The notes below the pieces were generated by a model, which was not told the origin of the DNA, searched no databases, and saw only the letters and a list, made by a program, of their open reading frames with translations. A program made the translations under genes and the position numbers. A stretch of DNA of 54,062 bases, from NCBI GenBank assembly GCA_964528095.1, contig CAZGSG010000004.1, forward strand, positions 1 to 54,062. The letters are read 5' to 3'. Source of the stretch: CAZGSG01 sp964528095. GTDB lineage: Bacteria > Bacteroidota > Bacteroidia > Chitinophagales > Chitinophagaceae. Within the stretch, counting starts at the first letter, position 1. Each line of letters starts with the position of its first letter. Below, piece by piece: positions 16,056 through 23,640 of the stretch.

Positions 16056-16063
16056 TACTTTTG
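16056..16063 (+). promoter_or_regulatory. Candidate -7 element for the ferredoxin gene
   Basis: TACTTTTG matches TAnnTTTG, followed by nine bases and the ATG at 16073, which would give an almost leaderless mRNA. A TTG inside it is in frame but is better read as part of the promoter. Confidence 0.45.
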
Positions 16064-16072
16064 CAACCTGAA

Positions 16073-16432
16073 ATGAAAAAAGAAAAGCTGTATACGATCA
16101 GGTTCAGTTTCGAGCAGGAAGGCATACAGCCAGTAGTGGTGCAAAATGTTGAACCCGGGCAATCATTGCTGGAAGTGGTGTTGAGTAATAATATAGCCTT
16201 ACATCATAATTGTGGTGGCATATGTTCCTGCAGTACCTGCCATCTGTATATTGAAAAGGGTGGAGAGTTGGTGGATGAGCGAAGCGTTAAAGAAGAGCAT
16301 TTTGTAGCCCGGGCTATGAATCCGCGGATAAGTTCAAGACTTGCCTGCCAGTGTCTACTTGCAGCAAAGGGTGGCGAAATAGAAGTGATGCTCCCCGATC
16401 AAAGAAATATTTTGAGCAAGAGCAGTTTTTGA
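16073..16432 (+). CDS. [2Fe-2S] ferredoxin
   Basis: A 119-residue adrenodoxin/plant-type ferredoxin that transfers electrons through a [2Fe-2S] cluster. The cysteine ligands are in HHNCGGICSCSTCHLYI (three Cys in the C-x5-C-x2-C pattern, given an additional intervening Cys) and the fourth in LACQCLL. The beta-grasp strand is YTIRFSFEQEGIQPVVV. I start at ATG 16073, because upstream TTG 16061 falls in the promoter match. Bacteroidota ferredoxins of this type often serve Fe-S assembly or oxygenases; no partner is next to it. Confidence 0.9.
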   Translation: MKKEKLYTIRFSFEQEGIQPVVVQNVEPGQSLLEVVLSNNIALHHNCGGICSCSTCHLYIEKGGELVDERSVKEEHFVARAMNPRISSRLACQCLLAAKGGEIEVMLPDQRNILSKSSF

Positions 16433-16469
16433 GACTTGATGAACTAAGAACCAAGAAACATATACAATA

Positions 16470-16991
16470 ATGAACGACCCAGCTATTTTCGAAAACATAA
16501 GCACTTTTATATTTGATGTTGATGGCGTGCTGACTGATGGTACTATCCTGCTTTTTGAAAATGGTCTGCAGGCAAGACAAATGAATATAAAGGATGGCTA
16601 TGCCCTGCAACTGGCTGTAAAAAAAGGCTATCGTCTGCTTATTCTTTCCGGTGGAGTATCACAACCTGTTATTGATCGGTTGAATAAACTGGGTGTTACA
16701 GATGTGCATATGAACATTACCGACAAAAAAGAATTTATTGGGCATTATCTTTTGAAGCACCATCTTAATAAAGAGGAAACACTTTTCATGGGCGACGATA
16801 TGCCTGACCTTTCAGCCATGAACATGGTAGGGTTACCTGCCTGTCCGGCAGATGCGGTGCCTGAAATAAAAGGCGTTGCAAAATATATATCCCCTTTTGC
16901 GGGAGGCCAGGGCTGCGTGCGGGATGTGATTGAAAAAGTGCTTAAACTGAACGAACACTGGTACCACGAGCAGGACGTGGCGTCCAGGTAA
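16470..16991 (+). CDS. kdsC: HAD-family phosphatase, KdsC-like (KDO 8-P phosphatase)
   Basis: A 173-residue C0-type HAD phosphatase without a cap domain. It shows the nucleophile motif FIFDVDGVLTDG (residues about 10-21), motif II LILSGG, and motif III/IV LFMGDDMPDLSAM. The short length and GVLTDG are typical of KdsC, which removes phosphate from 3-deoxy-D-manno-octulosonate 8-phosphate for lipopolysaccharide core synthesis. No other KDO gene is beside it, and some relatives act on nonulosonic acids, so substrate is inferred. It follows the ferredoxin gene by 37 bases. Confidence 0.85.
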   Translation: MNDPAIFENISTFIFDVDGVLTDGTILLFENGLQARQMNIKDGYALQLAVKKGYRLLILSGGVSQPVIDRLNKLGVTDVHMNITDKKEFIGHYLLKHHLNKEETLFMGDDMPDLSAMNMVGLPACPADAVPEIKGVAKYISPFAGGQGCVRDVIEKVLKLNEHWYHEQDVASR

Positions 16992-17020
16992 ATAAGCGCC
17001 TTTCATACATCGTTCCTGTG

Positions 17021-17980
17021 ATGTATCTTTCCAAAAAATTATTCATGAGATTGTTTGCAGCATTTCTAAAGATGGTACGCCTGCCCAATCTCATTTTTAT
17101 TATTCTCATTAAATTACTTTTCCAGTTTTGCATTTATTACCCATGGTATGGTCAGGGTGGTATTGATCCCAGGGATAGTTTTCGTTTTGTTCTTATTGTG
17201 CTGGCATCTGTATTTATTGCAGCGGGAGGTTATATTATTAACGATTATTTTGATATCAATATCGACCAGGTGAATAAGCCGGAAAAAATGGTCGTTGATA
17301 AACTGATCCGCCGTCGCTGGGCCATAGTATGGCATTTTGTATTCAGCACAATGGGCGTATTACTTACCGCATTGGCATTACCACTTCGGGAAAAATGGTA
17401 CCTGCTGCTTGCGAATATTTTTTGTGTAGTGCTTTTATGGTTTTATTCAACAACCTTTAAAAAAAAGATACTTATTGGCAATATCATTATTGCCGTATTA
17501 ACCGCGTGGACCATCCTCGTCATTTTTTTCTTAAAGGTCTCTCTTTCACAGGCGTTTGGTCTTGCACATGTTAATCAATCGAAATTATTCCGGTTTGCAT
17601 TTTTATACGCAGGCTTTGCATTTATCCTGACCCTGATACGCGAGGCATTAAAAGACATTGAAGACATGCATGGCGATGCGCAGTATGGTTGCCGGACCAT
17701 GCCGGTGCTATGGGGTGTAAATGTTACTAAGGTATACACGGCGGTGTGGCTGATCATTCTTCTTATACTATTGCTGGTCATCCAGGCATATATATTACAA
17801 TTCGGATGGTGGGCCGCGGTCATTTATTGTTTACTGTTCATTATTATTCCCGTGCTGTATATATTTTTTAAATTATTCAAGGCATCGGCGACAGCGGATT
17901 ACCATCGCCTCAGCAGCTGGACCAAGTGGGTGATGCTGACCGGTATTCTTTCCATGATCTTTTTTTATTTTTACTTATGA
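17021..17980 (+). CDS. UbiA-family prenyltransferase, geranylgeranylglycerol-phosphate type
   Basis: A 319-residue integral membrane prenyltransferase with about eight to nine transmembrane helices. The first Asp motif is NDYFDINIDQVNKP (binds Mg-diphosphate) and the second lies in REALKDIEDMHGD. In Bacteroidota this position between kdsC and maf is usually annotated geranylgeranylglycerol-phosphate geranylgeranyltransferase; relatives make haem O or quinone precursors, so the acceptor is uncertain. The start may be ATG 17021 or ATG 17045 (MRLFAAFLKMVRLPNL), the latter beginning close to the first conserved residues. Its stop overlaps the maf start (ATGA). Confidence 0.82.
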   Translation: MYLSKKLFMRLFAAFLKMVRLPNLIFIILIKLLFQFCIYYPWYGQGGIDPRDSFRFVLIVLASVFIAAGGYIINDYFDINIDQVNKPEKMVVDKLIRRRWAIVWHFVFSTMGVLLTALALPLREKWYLLLANIFCVVLLWFYSTTFKKKILIGNIIIAVLTAWTILVIFFLKVSLSQAFGLAHVNQSKLFRFAFLYAGFAFILTLIREALKDIEDMHGDAQYGCRTMPVLWGVNVTKVYTAVWLIILLILLLVIQAYILQFGWWAAVIYCLLFIIIPVLYIFFKLFKASATADYHRLSSWTKWVMLTGILSMIFFYFYL

Positions 17981-18543
17981 ACAGTATCATACTTGCTTCA
18001 CAGTCGCCCCGTCGCAAACAATTGCTGGAATGGGCGGAAATATCTTTTGAAGTAATAGTAAGACCGACAGAAGAAACTTATCCTGCCGGTCTTTCAGTGG
18101 AACAGATCCCGGTTTATATCGCAAGGCAGAAAGCACTGGCCGTACAAAACGAATTTGGAAGCGAACGCGTGATCCTGGCTGCCGATACGGTGGTGGTATT
18201 AGGAGAGGATATTATCGGCAAACCCCGGGACAGGGCAGATGCGGTGAATATACTGTTGTCACTATCGGGGAAAAAGCACCAGGTGATCACTGGTGTTGTG
18301 ATAATGCAGGCACAAAGTGAATATGCATTTGCAGATATAACAGAGGTCGTTTTTCATGAACTGACAAAAGCCCAGATAGAATTTTATGTAGATAAGTACC
18401 AACCCTATGATAAGGCCGGCGCTTATGCGATACAGGAATGGATCGGTGTGATTGGTATCAGGTCGGTGGCAGGAGATTTTTATAACGTAATGGGATTACC
18501 CGTAAGCAGGGTAGTACAGGAACTGCAGCGGATACAACGATAA
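17977..18543 (+). CDS. maf: Maf family nucleoside-triphosphate pyrophosphatase
   Basis: A 188-residue house-cleaning pyrophosphatase that hydrolyses dTTP/UTP or modified nucleotides. The family opening IILASQSPRRKQLLE is at residues 3-17; the catalytic Asp is in ILAADTVVVLGEDIIGKP; and the C-terminal motif is DKAGAYAIQEW and GDFYNVMGLPV. The start is ATG 17977, overlapping the UbiA-family stop by 4 bases (ATGA), so translation is coupled. An upstream in-frame start at 17926 would lie in the UbiA gene and is rejected. Confidence 0.93.
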   Translation: MNSIILASQSPRRKQLLEWAEISFEVIVRPTEETYPAGLSVEQIPVYIARQKALAVQNEFGSERVILAADTVVVLGEDIIGKPRDRADAVNILLSLSGKKHQVITGVVIMQAQSEYAFADITEVVFHELTKAQIEFYVDKYQPYDKAGAYAIQEWIGVIGIRSVAGDFYNVMGLPVSRVVQELQRIQR

Positions 18544-18551
18544 AGTTTGGT

Positions 18552-18616
18552 GTTTTAAAGTTTTAAAAAGAGGAAAAACCATTTTCTGTTAGGAGAGAAC
18601 GGTTGAACTTTAAAAC
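18552..18616. repeat. Inverted repeat between maf and the DUF2851 gene, unlike the main family
   Basis: GTTTTAAAGTT (18552-18562) pairs with AACTTTAAAAC (18606-18616). An inner, imperfect stem AACCATTTTCT/AGAGAACGGTT surrounds the loop GTTAGG. It has the same plan as the main AT-rich family (A/T outer stem, richer core) but no shared sequence. Probable terminator of the maf operon. Confidence 0.55.
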
Positions 18617-18633
18617 GACTAAACCGGTATCTC

Positions 18634-19890
18634 ATGACAGAAAGATTACTCCAGTTTATCTGGCAGTTTCAATACTTCAACAACAGCCATCTGCAAACAA
18701 TCGAGGGCGAGTTGTTACAGATTATTTCAGCAGGGCAATATAACACGAACCAGGGACCTGATTTTTCCGATGCCAAGATCAGGATCGGCAATACACTTTG
18801 GGCCGGTACGGTTGAATTACATGTCCTGTCTTCCGATTGGGACAAACACAAACATCAACAAGACAGTAAATATGATAATGTGATCCTGCATGTAGTATGG
18901 GAGGAAGATCGCAGGCCAAACACGATCCCGATACTGGAATTAAAAGACAGGGTGCCGAAAATGGTACTGCAGCGTTATGAAGAGCTGATGAATGCAGTGA
19001 GTTTTATTCCCTGTGAAAAAAATATGGACAGGGTAAATAAGATAACCTGGATCAGCTGGAAGGACAGGATGCTGGCCGAACGACTTACCAGGAAGGCCGT
19101 GAGGATCCATCAGATGCTCAGGGAAAATAAAGGGCATTGGGAAGAGACATGCTGGTGGTTGCTGGCAAGAAATTTTGGAATGCGGGTGAACGCCGACGCG
19201 TTTGAATCTGTGGCCCGTTCAATTCCCTTTAATATATTGGCGAAATACAAGAACCGGCTACATCAACTGGAGGCATTATTGTTAGGACAGGCGGGATTGC
19301 TGCAGGGAAAGTTTGAAGAACATTATCCGATACTGTTACAGAAAGAATATCGTTTCCAGAAAAATAAAAACAAGTTCAAACCGGCGCGCGCCCTCATGCT
19401 TTTTTTGAGAATGAGGCCCGGCAATTTCCCTACCATCCGGCTTGCTCAACTGGCCATGCTGATCCATCATTCTGCACATTTGTTTTCTAAGATTAAGGAA
19501 ATGACTTCTTTAAAAGACGTTAAAGATTGTTTTGACATTACCGCCAATGATTACTAGCACTATCATTATCAATTTGATAAACCATCAGCGTTTAAGGAGA
19601 AAAAACTCGGGGCTGCTATGATCGATACTATCATTATCAATACGATTTGCCCAATACTTTTTGCCTATGGTGATTATCACAATGAGCAACAATATAAAGA
19701 CAAAGCTTTATCCTGGCTCGAGGAAACGCTTGCTGAATCAAGCGCAATTACCCGGGGTTTTCGGGAGGCGGGTATCACGGCCTCTACAGCGGCTGATTCA
19801 CAGGCATTGATCGAATTGAAAACAATGTATTGTGATTTGAAAAGATGCCTGGATTGTAGCATTGGAAATGCGATCCTGAAGACCGGGTAG
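18634..19890 (+). pseudogene. DUF2851 protein interrupted by one in-frame TAG
   Basis: Reading from 18634 gives 307 residues of a DUF2851 protein (FIWQFQYFNNSHLQT, NQGPDFSDAKIRIG, GTVELHVLSSDWDKH), stopping at TAG 19555-19557 after ITANDY. The same frame stays open past this stop to 19890: HYHYQFDKPSAFKEKK, then MIDTIIINTICPILFAYG and the Cys-rich CDLKRCLDCSIGNAIL end, typical of the family C-terminus. The whole is 418 codons, the usual family length of about 420-430. From recalled relatives (YWxTHYxFDKPS) the stop codon replaces a tryptophan: TGG to TAG. So the gene is a recent nonsense mutant, a sequencing error, or read through. Function of the family is unknown. Confidence 0.85.
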
Positions 19891-19898
19891 AGGAATGG

Positions 19899-20006
19899 AA
19901 TTCAAAAGTCAAAATTAAAAATTCAAAAACAGACTGCTCTATTGTGTAAAAAGTAATACAGAGCAGAAGACTCGATTTTTGAATTTTTAATTTTGACTTT
20001 TGAATT
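19899..20006. terminator. AT-rich inverted repeat, copy 14; bidirectional, with a longer apex
   Basis: Arms are full-length: AATTCAAAAGTCAAAATT with AAAAATTCAAAAA on the left, perfect reverse complement at 19974-20006. The usual TCCGAAAACGGA core is replaced by a longer one with its own stem CTGCTCTATTG and AATACAGAGCAG. It lies between the DUF2851 gene (ends 19890) and osmC (ends 20011) in convergent position. Confidence 0.75.
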
Positions 20007-20010
20007 AACC

Positions 20011-20424
20011 TCAGCTCCATTCCGCCCAGTCTATCTTTACCTCGATATCGGGGTGAATGCTTTTTGCCACCGGGCAGGTGTCTCCTGTATGTTTCAGGAT
20101 CGTTTTTGTTTTTTCATCAATATTTTTCAATTTTTCGGGTATATGAAATGTTAATTCTATCCCGCTTACTCTTCTCGGATCGGGTTTCATCAGCTTCAGC
20201 ACTTCCACTTTTACATCGGTCAGGTCGAAGCCCATCGTGCGGGCCTTGATGCCCATAACCGTGACCATACAGGTGGCCAAACTCGTTGCCATCAGGTCTG
20301 TCGGCGAAAACCGCTCTCCCTTGCCATTATTATCAACCGGGGCATCTGTCTGGAAATCTGAACCACTTCTGAGGTGCGTACATGTGGTGCGCAGATCGCC
20401 ATTATAAACAACTGTAGACGTCAT
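20011..20424 (-). CDS. OsmC family peroxiredoxin-like protein
   Basis: A 137-residue OsmC/Ohr-like thiol peroxidase that reduces organic peroxides. Two redox cysteines are present: one in DLMATSLATCMVTVMG, the second in HTGDTCPVAKSIHPD. The arginine-bearing N-terminal strands and the ERFSPTDL motif fit the YhfA/OsmC group. Start is ATG 20424, since the only in-frame codon upstream is a TTG at 20430. It is divergent from the exported-protein gene at 20478 and convergent with the DUF2851 gene across a repeat. Confidence 0.9.
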   Translation of the reverse strand: MTSTVVYNGDLRTTCTHLRSGSDFQTDAPVDNNGKGERFSPTDLMATSLATCMVTVMGIKARTMGFDLTDVKVEVLKLMKPDPRRVSGIELTFHIPEKLKNIDEKTKTILKHTGDTCPVAKSIHPDIEVKIDWAEWS

Positions 20425-20477
20425 TATCAATTTTTGCCCTAAATTTACGTTACTAACATAATTAAAACAGTATTTAA

Positions 20478-21278
20478 GTGAAGAAGCTCAGTCTGATCGT
20501 TATCGTTGGTTTGTTCGCCATTTCCTCTTTTGCTCAAAACAACAGACAGGAAAAGAATGAAAAGAAAGAGGCAAAACGGCAAAAGATAAATGAACTGGTA
20601 CGCCAGGCAGAGGAAGGAGTACTGGTATTTGAAAAGCAGAACATTTTCGGCATTCAACTGCGCACAAATGGATATGGCGCTTTCTACGAAATGGGCCGGA
20701 TGAAAACAAATCGCAAGACCAATATTTACCGGATAGATTTCCAGGAAATCAAACATGCCAAAGAAGAAAAACTCCTGAGCGGGAATTTCATTTTTGGCAA
20801 CCCTTATATTTTCGGTAAAATAAATTATTTCTATCCCGTGACACTTGGATTTGGCCAGCAGGTCATTCTTGGCCAGAAAGGAAATAAAAACGGGGTAGCT
20901 GTATCTGTTATTTACAACGGAGGACTTTCTGTAGGCCTTTTGCGTCCCTACTATGTGTCGGTTGACGACCAGGTGGCAGGGATGAACAGGACCATCTAAT
21001 ATTCGCAGGCGGATAGCGCATTATTTCTTTCAACTTCCGCTATCACCGCTGGCGGTGGCTTTGGAAAGGGTTGGAGCGAGATAAAAGTAAAGCCCGGGAT
21101 CTTCGCCAAAGCCGCGATGCGCTTCGATTACGGGCGGTTTAATGAATCAGTCAACGGTCTTGAGATCGGTGCCAGTATTGACGCATACGCTTCCAAAATC
21201 CCTATTATGTTTGGCCAGAAGGACGATCGCCTGTTTTACCAGATCTATTTGGCCATCCTGTTTGGCAAGAGGAAGTAA
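20478..21278 (+). pseudogene. Exported outer-membrane-like protein interrupted by one in-frame TAA
   Basis: The first 173 residues have a signal peptide (MKKLSLIVIVGLFAISSFAQ), a basic, coiled N-terminal region (KNEKKEAKRQKINELVR), and beta-strand-like segments (GIQLRTNGYGAFYEM, KINYFYPVTLGFGQQVILG). The frame stops at TAA 20997-20999 after GMNRTI but remains open in the same frame to 21278, with clear beta-barrel-like sequence (YSQADSALFLSTSAIT, KPGIFAKAAMRFDYGRFNE, FYQIYLAILFGKRK). The complete protein would be 266 residues. A Lys codon AAA changed to TAA would explain it. Family not recognised with certainty; outer membrane location is inferred. Confidence 0.72.
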
Positions 21279-21395
21279 TCCCTGTATTTTTGTGCTGTTA
21301 TTTCCGCCGGTCGCCTGAGGCGGATACCTGTTCAATGACCCCCATTTCAAACATTTTGAGGACTGGGATGTTGAAATAAAGCTGAAATACTAAAA
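21279..21395 (+). other. Short gap before lipA, with hairpin and a coding-like tail
   Basis: A hairpin TCCGCC-N10-GGCGGA is at 21303-21324 (see the similar one upstream of dnaK). After it the sequence 21331-21393 reads FNDPHFKHFEDWDVEIKLKY and then stops. It looks like the end of a protein but has no start; an upstream TGA (21316) closes the frame. It may be a remnant or chance. Confidence 0.3.
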
Positions 21396-22328
21396 ATGAC
21401 CGAGCTTCCAGTAGTTCCACATATAGACGAAAAAACACAACGCGTTAAAAAGCCTGACTGGCTGAGGGTAAAGCTTCCCATTGGTGAAAGCTATAAGCAT
21501 GTACGCAACCTGGTAGATAGTCACAAATTACATACGATCTGCGAAAGCGGTAATTGCCCCAATATGGGCGAGTGCCGGGGCGCGGGTACCGCTACTTTTA
21601 TGATCCTGGGCAATACCTGTACCCGTAGTTGCGGTTTTTGCGCTGTGGCCACTGGCCGTCCCGATCAGGTAGACTGGGATGAGCCGCAAAGGGTAGCAGA
21701 AGCGATTTACCTCATGAAGGTTAAACATGCCGTCATTACTTCAGTTGACCGCGATGAATTGAAAGATGGTGGCGCACAGATCTGGAGAAATACGATCACT
21801 GCAATAAAAGCATTGAACCCTGATACCACACTCGAAACACTGATCGGTGATTTTAAAGGCAAGAAAGAAGATATTCAACAGGTGATAGATGTGGCTCCTG
21901 AAGTAGTATCGCATAATATTGAAACTGTAGAAAGGCTGACAAGGCAGGTACGTATCCAGGCAAAATACTGGCGCAGTATGGAAGTGATCAGGACATTGAA
22001 GGCAGGAGGCATGCGCACAAAAAGCGGTATCATGCTTGGTCTTGGTGAAACCAAAGAAGAAGTCTTACAAACAATAAAAGATCTCCGTGATAATGGTTGC
22101 GATGTTATTACCATCGGGCAATACCTGCAACCTACCCAACGGCATTTACCTGTACAGCGATTCGTTCATCCCGATGAGTTTGCTGAATACCGTGATGCAG
22201 GTTATGCACTCGGACTGGATTATGTAGAAAGCGGTCCGCTGGTTCGTTCTTCTTATCATAGCGAAAGACATGTGTTCGCAGGTCTTGGAAGAATGGAGTG
22301 GGAAAAGAGCAAGGAAATGATCGCTTAA
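21396..22328 (+). CDS. lipA: Lipoyl synthase
   Basis: A radical SAM enzyme that inserts two sulfurs into octanoyl groups bound to lipoyl domains of pyruvate/2-oxoglutarate dehydrogenases and the glycine-cleavage H protein. The 310-residue protein has both Fe-S cluster motifs: the auxiliary cluster in CESGNCPNMGEC and the radical SAM cluster in CTRSCGFCAV. Other hallmarks are VDRDELKDGG, VSHNIETVERL and the C-terminal VESGPLVRSSYHS, with the Ser that ligates the auxiliary cluster. It is likely transcribed alone; lipB is not in the window. Confidence 0.96.
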   Translation: MTELPVVPHIDEKTQRVKKPDWLRVKLPIGESYKHVRNLVDSHKLHTICESGNCPNMGECRGAGTATFMILGNTCTRSCGFCAVATGRPDQVDWDEPQRVAEAIYLMKVKHAVITSVDRDELKDGGAQIWRNTITAIKALNPDTTLETLIGDFKGKKEDIQQVIDVAPEVVSHNIETVERLTRQVRIQAKYWRSMEVIRTLKAGGMRTKSGIMLGLGETKEEVLQTIKDLRDNGCDVITIGQYLQPTQRHLPVQRFVHPDEFAEYRDAGYALGLDYVESGPLVRSSYHSERHVFAGLGRMEWEKSKEMIA

Positions 22329-22355
22329 TATTCTTTTTATCCACTTGTATTAAGT

Positions 22356-22370
22356 CCTGATTAAATCAGG
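22356..22370 (+). promoter_or_regulatory. Short palindrome between lipA and the phosphodiester glycosidase gene
   Basis: CCTGATTAAATCAGG: 7-base arms around one base, 57 bases upstream of the gene at 22428. It could be an operator; no factor can be named. Confidence 0.3.
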
Positions 22371-22427
22371 TCATTTACATTTTGCAAGGGTTCATAAAAA
22401 TTATCTTGCAGTCCATCTGCTATTATC

Positions 22428-23393
22428 ATGAATAAGTTTTTTCTATTACTGGCCTTATTTTTTTGTGGTTTATTAAATGGGCAGGTGCAATGGAACAATG
22501 TTGATGCCCTTTTCGCGCCATTACCGGCTTCTGTTCATATATACAAAACAACGAGCCTGCTGGATGATGGGAAACCTAATATCGCCTACTATATCGAAGC
22601 CGATCTGAAAGATAAAAAGCTTAGGTTCCTTACCGATACAACATATAACAGGAGGCAGACGCCTACACAGTTCTATGAAAAAAACAACCAGCCCCTGGTT
22701 GTGGTCAATACAACATTCTTTTCCTTTACAACCAATCAAAGCCTCAATATGGTGATCAGGGATGGGAAAATGGTTGGATATAACATTCATTCTATTGCCG
22801 GGAAGGGCAAAGATACCCTGACCTATAGGCACCCATTGTTGGGAGGCATTGGCATTACAAAAAACAGGAAGGCGGATATTGCCTGGCTGTATACAGATTC
22901 TTCCGCAAGATGGCCTGTAGCGTTTGAAACGGTTCCCCCTCTTATAAAGGATTCATCCGCTTATGTGTCTAAGGCGCGGTTTGGCGCAGGCAAAAAAAAT
23001 AAAGTGATCAATAAATGGAAAATGCAATCAGCAGTAGGAGGCGGCCCCGTGCTTTTACAGAATGGCCAGATCAGCATAACCAATAATGAAGAATTAAAAT
23101 TTGCAGGCAAAGCCATCGATGATAAACATCCGCGAACAGCAATGGGCTACACGAAAGATCAAAAGCTGATCATACTTGTTATAGAAGGAAGGAACAAAGG
23201 CATCGCGGAAGGGGCTACATTAACCCAGGAAGCACAACTGCTCAAAGACCTTAATTGCGTCGAAGCACTCAATCTCGATGGCGGTGGCAGTTCCTGTATG
23301 CTTGTAAATGGAAAAGAGACGATCAAAATATCTGACCCTGCGCAGCGGCCGGTACCCGCAGTGTTTTTAATTCAATTCAAAAGTCAAAATTAA
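22428..23393 (+). CDS. Phosphodiester glycosidase (NAGPA/DUF2233) family protein, exported
   Basis: A 321-residue protein with a signal peptide (MNKFFLLLALFFCGLLNG) and one NAGPA domain. Family members cleave N-acetylglucosamine or other sugars off phosphodiesters. The motifs are VVVNTTFFSFTTNQSL, QSAVGGGPVLLQNGQ, HPRTAMGYTKDQKLIILV and the catalytic loop EALNLDGGGSSCMLVNG. The last residues LIQFKSQN and the stop TAA (23391-23393) are encoded by the left arm of a repeat element, so the repeat has supplied the end of the protein. Convergent with the ROK kinase. Confidence 0.87.
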   Translation: MNKFFLLLALFFCGLLNGQVQWNNVDALFAPLPASVHIYKTTSLLDDGKPNIAYYIEADLKDKKLRFLTDTTYNRRQTPTQFYEKNNQPLVVVNTTFFSFTTNQSLNMVIRDGKMVGYNIHSIAGKGKDTLTYRHPLLGGIGITKNRKADIAWLYTDSSARWPVAFETVPPLIKDSSAYVSKARFGAGKKNKVINKWKMQSAVGGGPVLLQNGQISITNNEELKFAGKAIDDKHPRTAMGYTKDQKLIILVIEGRNKGIAEGATLTQEAQLLKDLNCVEALNLDGGGSSCMLVNGKETIKISDPAQRPVPAVFLIQFKSQN

Positions 23394-23440
23394 AAATTCA
23401 AAAATGCACTCCGAAAATTGGAGTCTGTGTTTGGATTTTA
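23375..23440 (+). terminator. AT-rich inverted repeat, copy 15; overlaps the end of the gene
   Basis: AATTCAAAAGTCAAAATT then AAAAATTCAAAAATGC, apex ACTCCGAAAATTGGAGT, right arm eroded (CTGTGTTTGGATTTTATG). Its first 19 bases code for the last residues and stop codon of the phosphodiester glycosidase. This is the only copy that reaches into a reading frame by more than a stop codon. Confidence 0.72.
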
Positions 23441-23551
23441 TGCTGGTTGATTTTTTCAGCAGGTATTCTACTGTCTCATCGAAGATAGCGACAGATCGGT
23501 TGTTGATGTAGCCGGTAAAATTATCTATTTAAAAATAGTGCTGGCGAATAA

Positions 23552-23636
23552 GTTCAAAATTAAAAAGTCAAAATTCAAAAACACTCTTCGAAAACCGGAG
23601 TCTGTTTTTTAATTTTTAATTTTGACTTTTGAATTT
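23552..23636 (-). terminator. AT-rich inverted repeat, copy 16; ROK gene terminator
   Basis: GTTCAAAATTAAAAAGTC then AAAATTCAAAAACACTC, apex TTCGAAAACCGGAG, right arm TTTTTTAATTTTTAATTTTG then ACTTTTGAATTT. It ends four bases before the ROK stop codon and is the last full copy in the window. Confidence 0.7.
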
Positions 23637-23640
23637 GAAA

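Noticed and set aside
17926..17976. An early in-frame start for Maf
   Set aside because: The extra residues are read from the UbiA-family gene in another frame; the ATGA overlap at 17977 gives the normal family start.
18634..21278. Genome-wide stop codon reassignment as the cause of both in-frame stops
   Set aside because: The two stops are different codons (TAG and TAA), and TAA and TAG both end many other genes in the window normally.
21331..21393. Coding-like tail FNDPHFKHFEDWDVEIKLKY before lipA
   Set aside because: No start codon and a stop at 21316 in the same frame; too short to claim as a gene, so noted only as a possible remnant.
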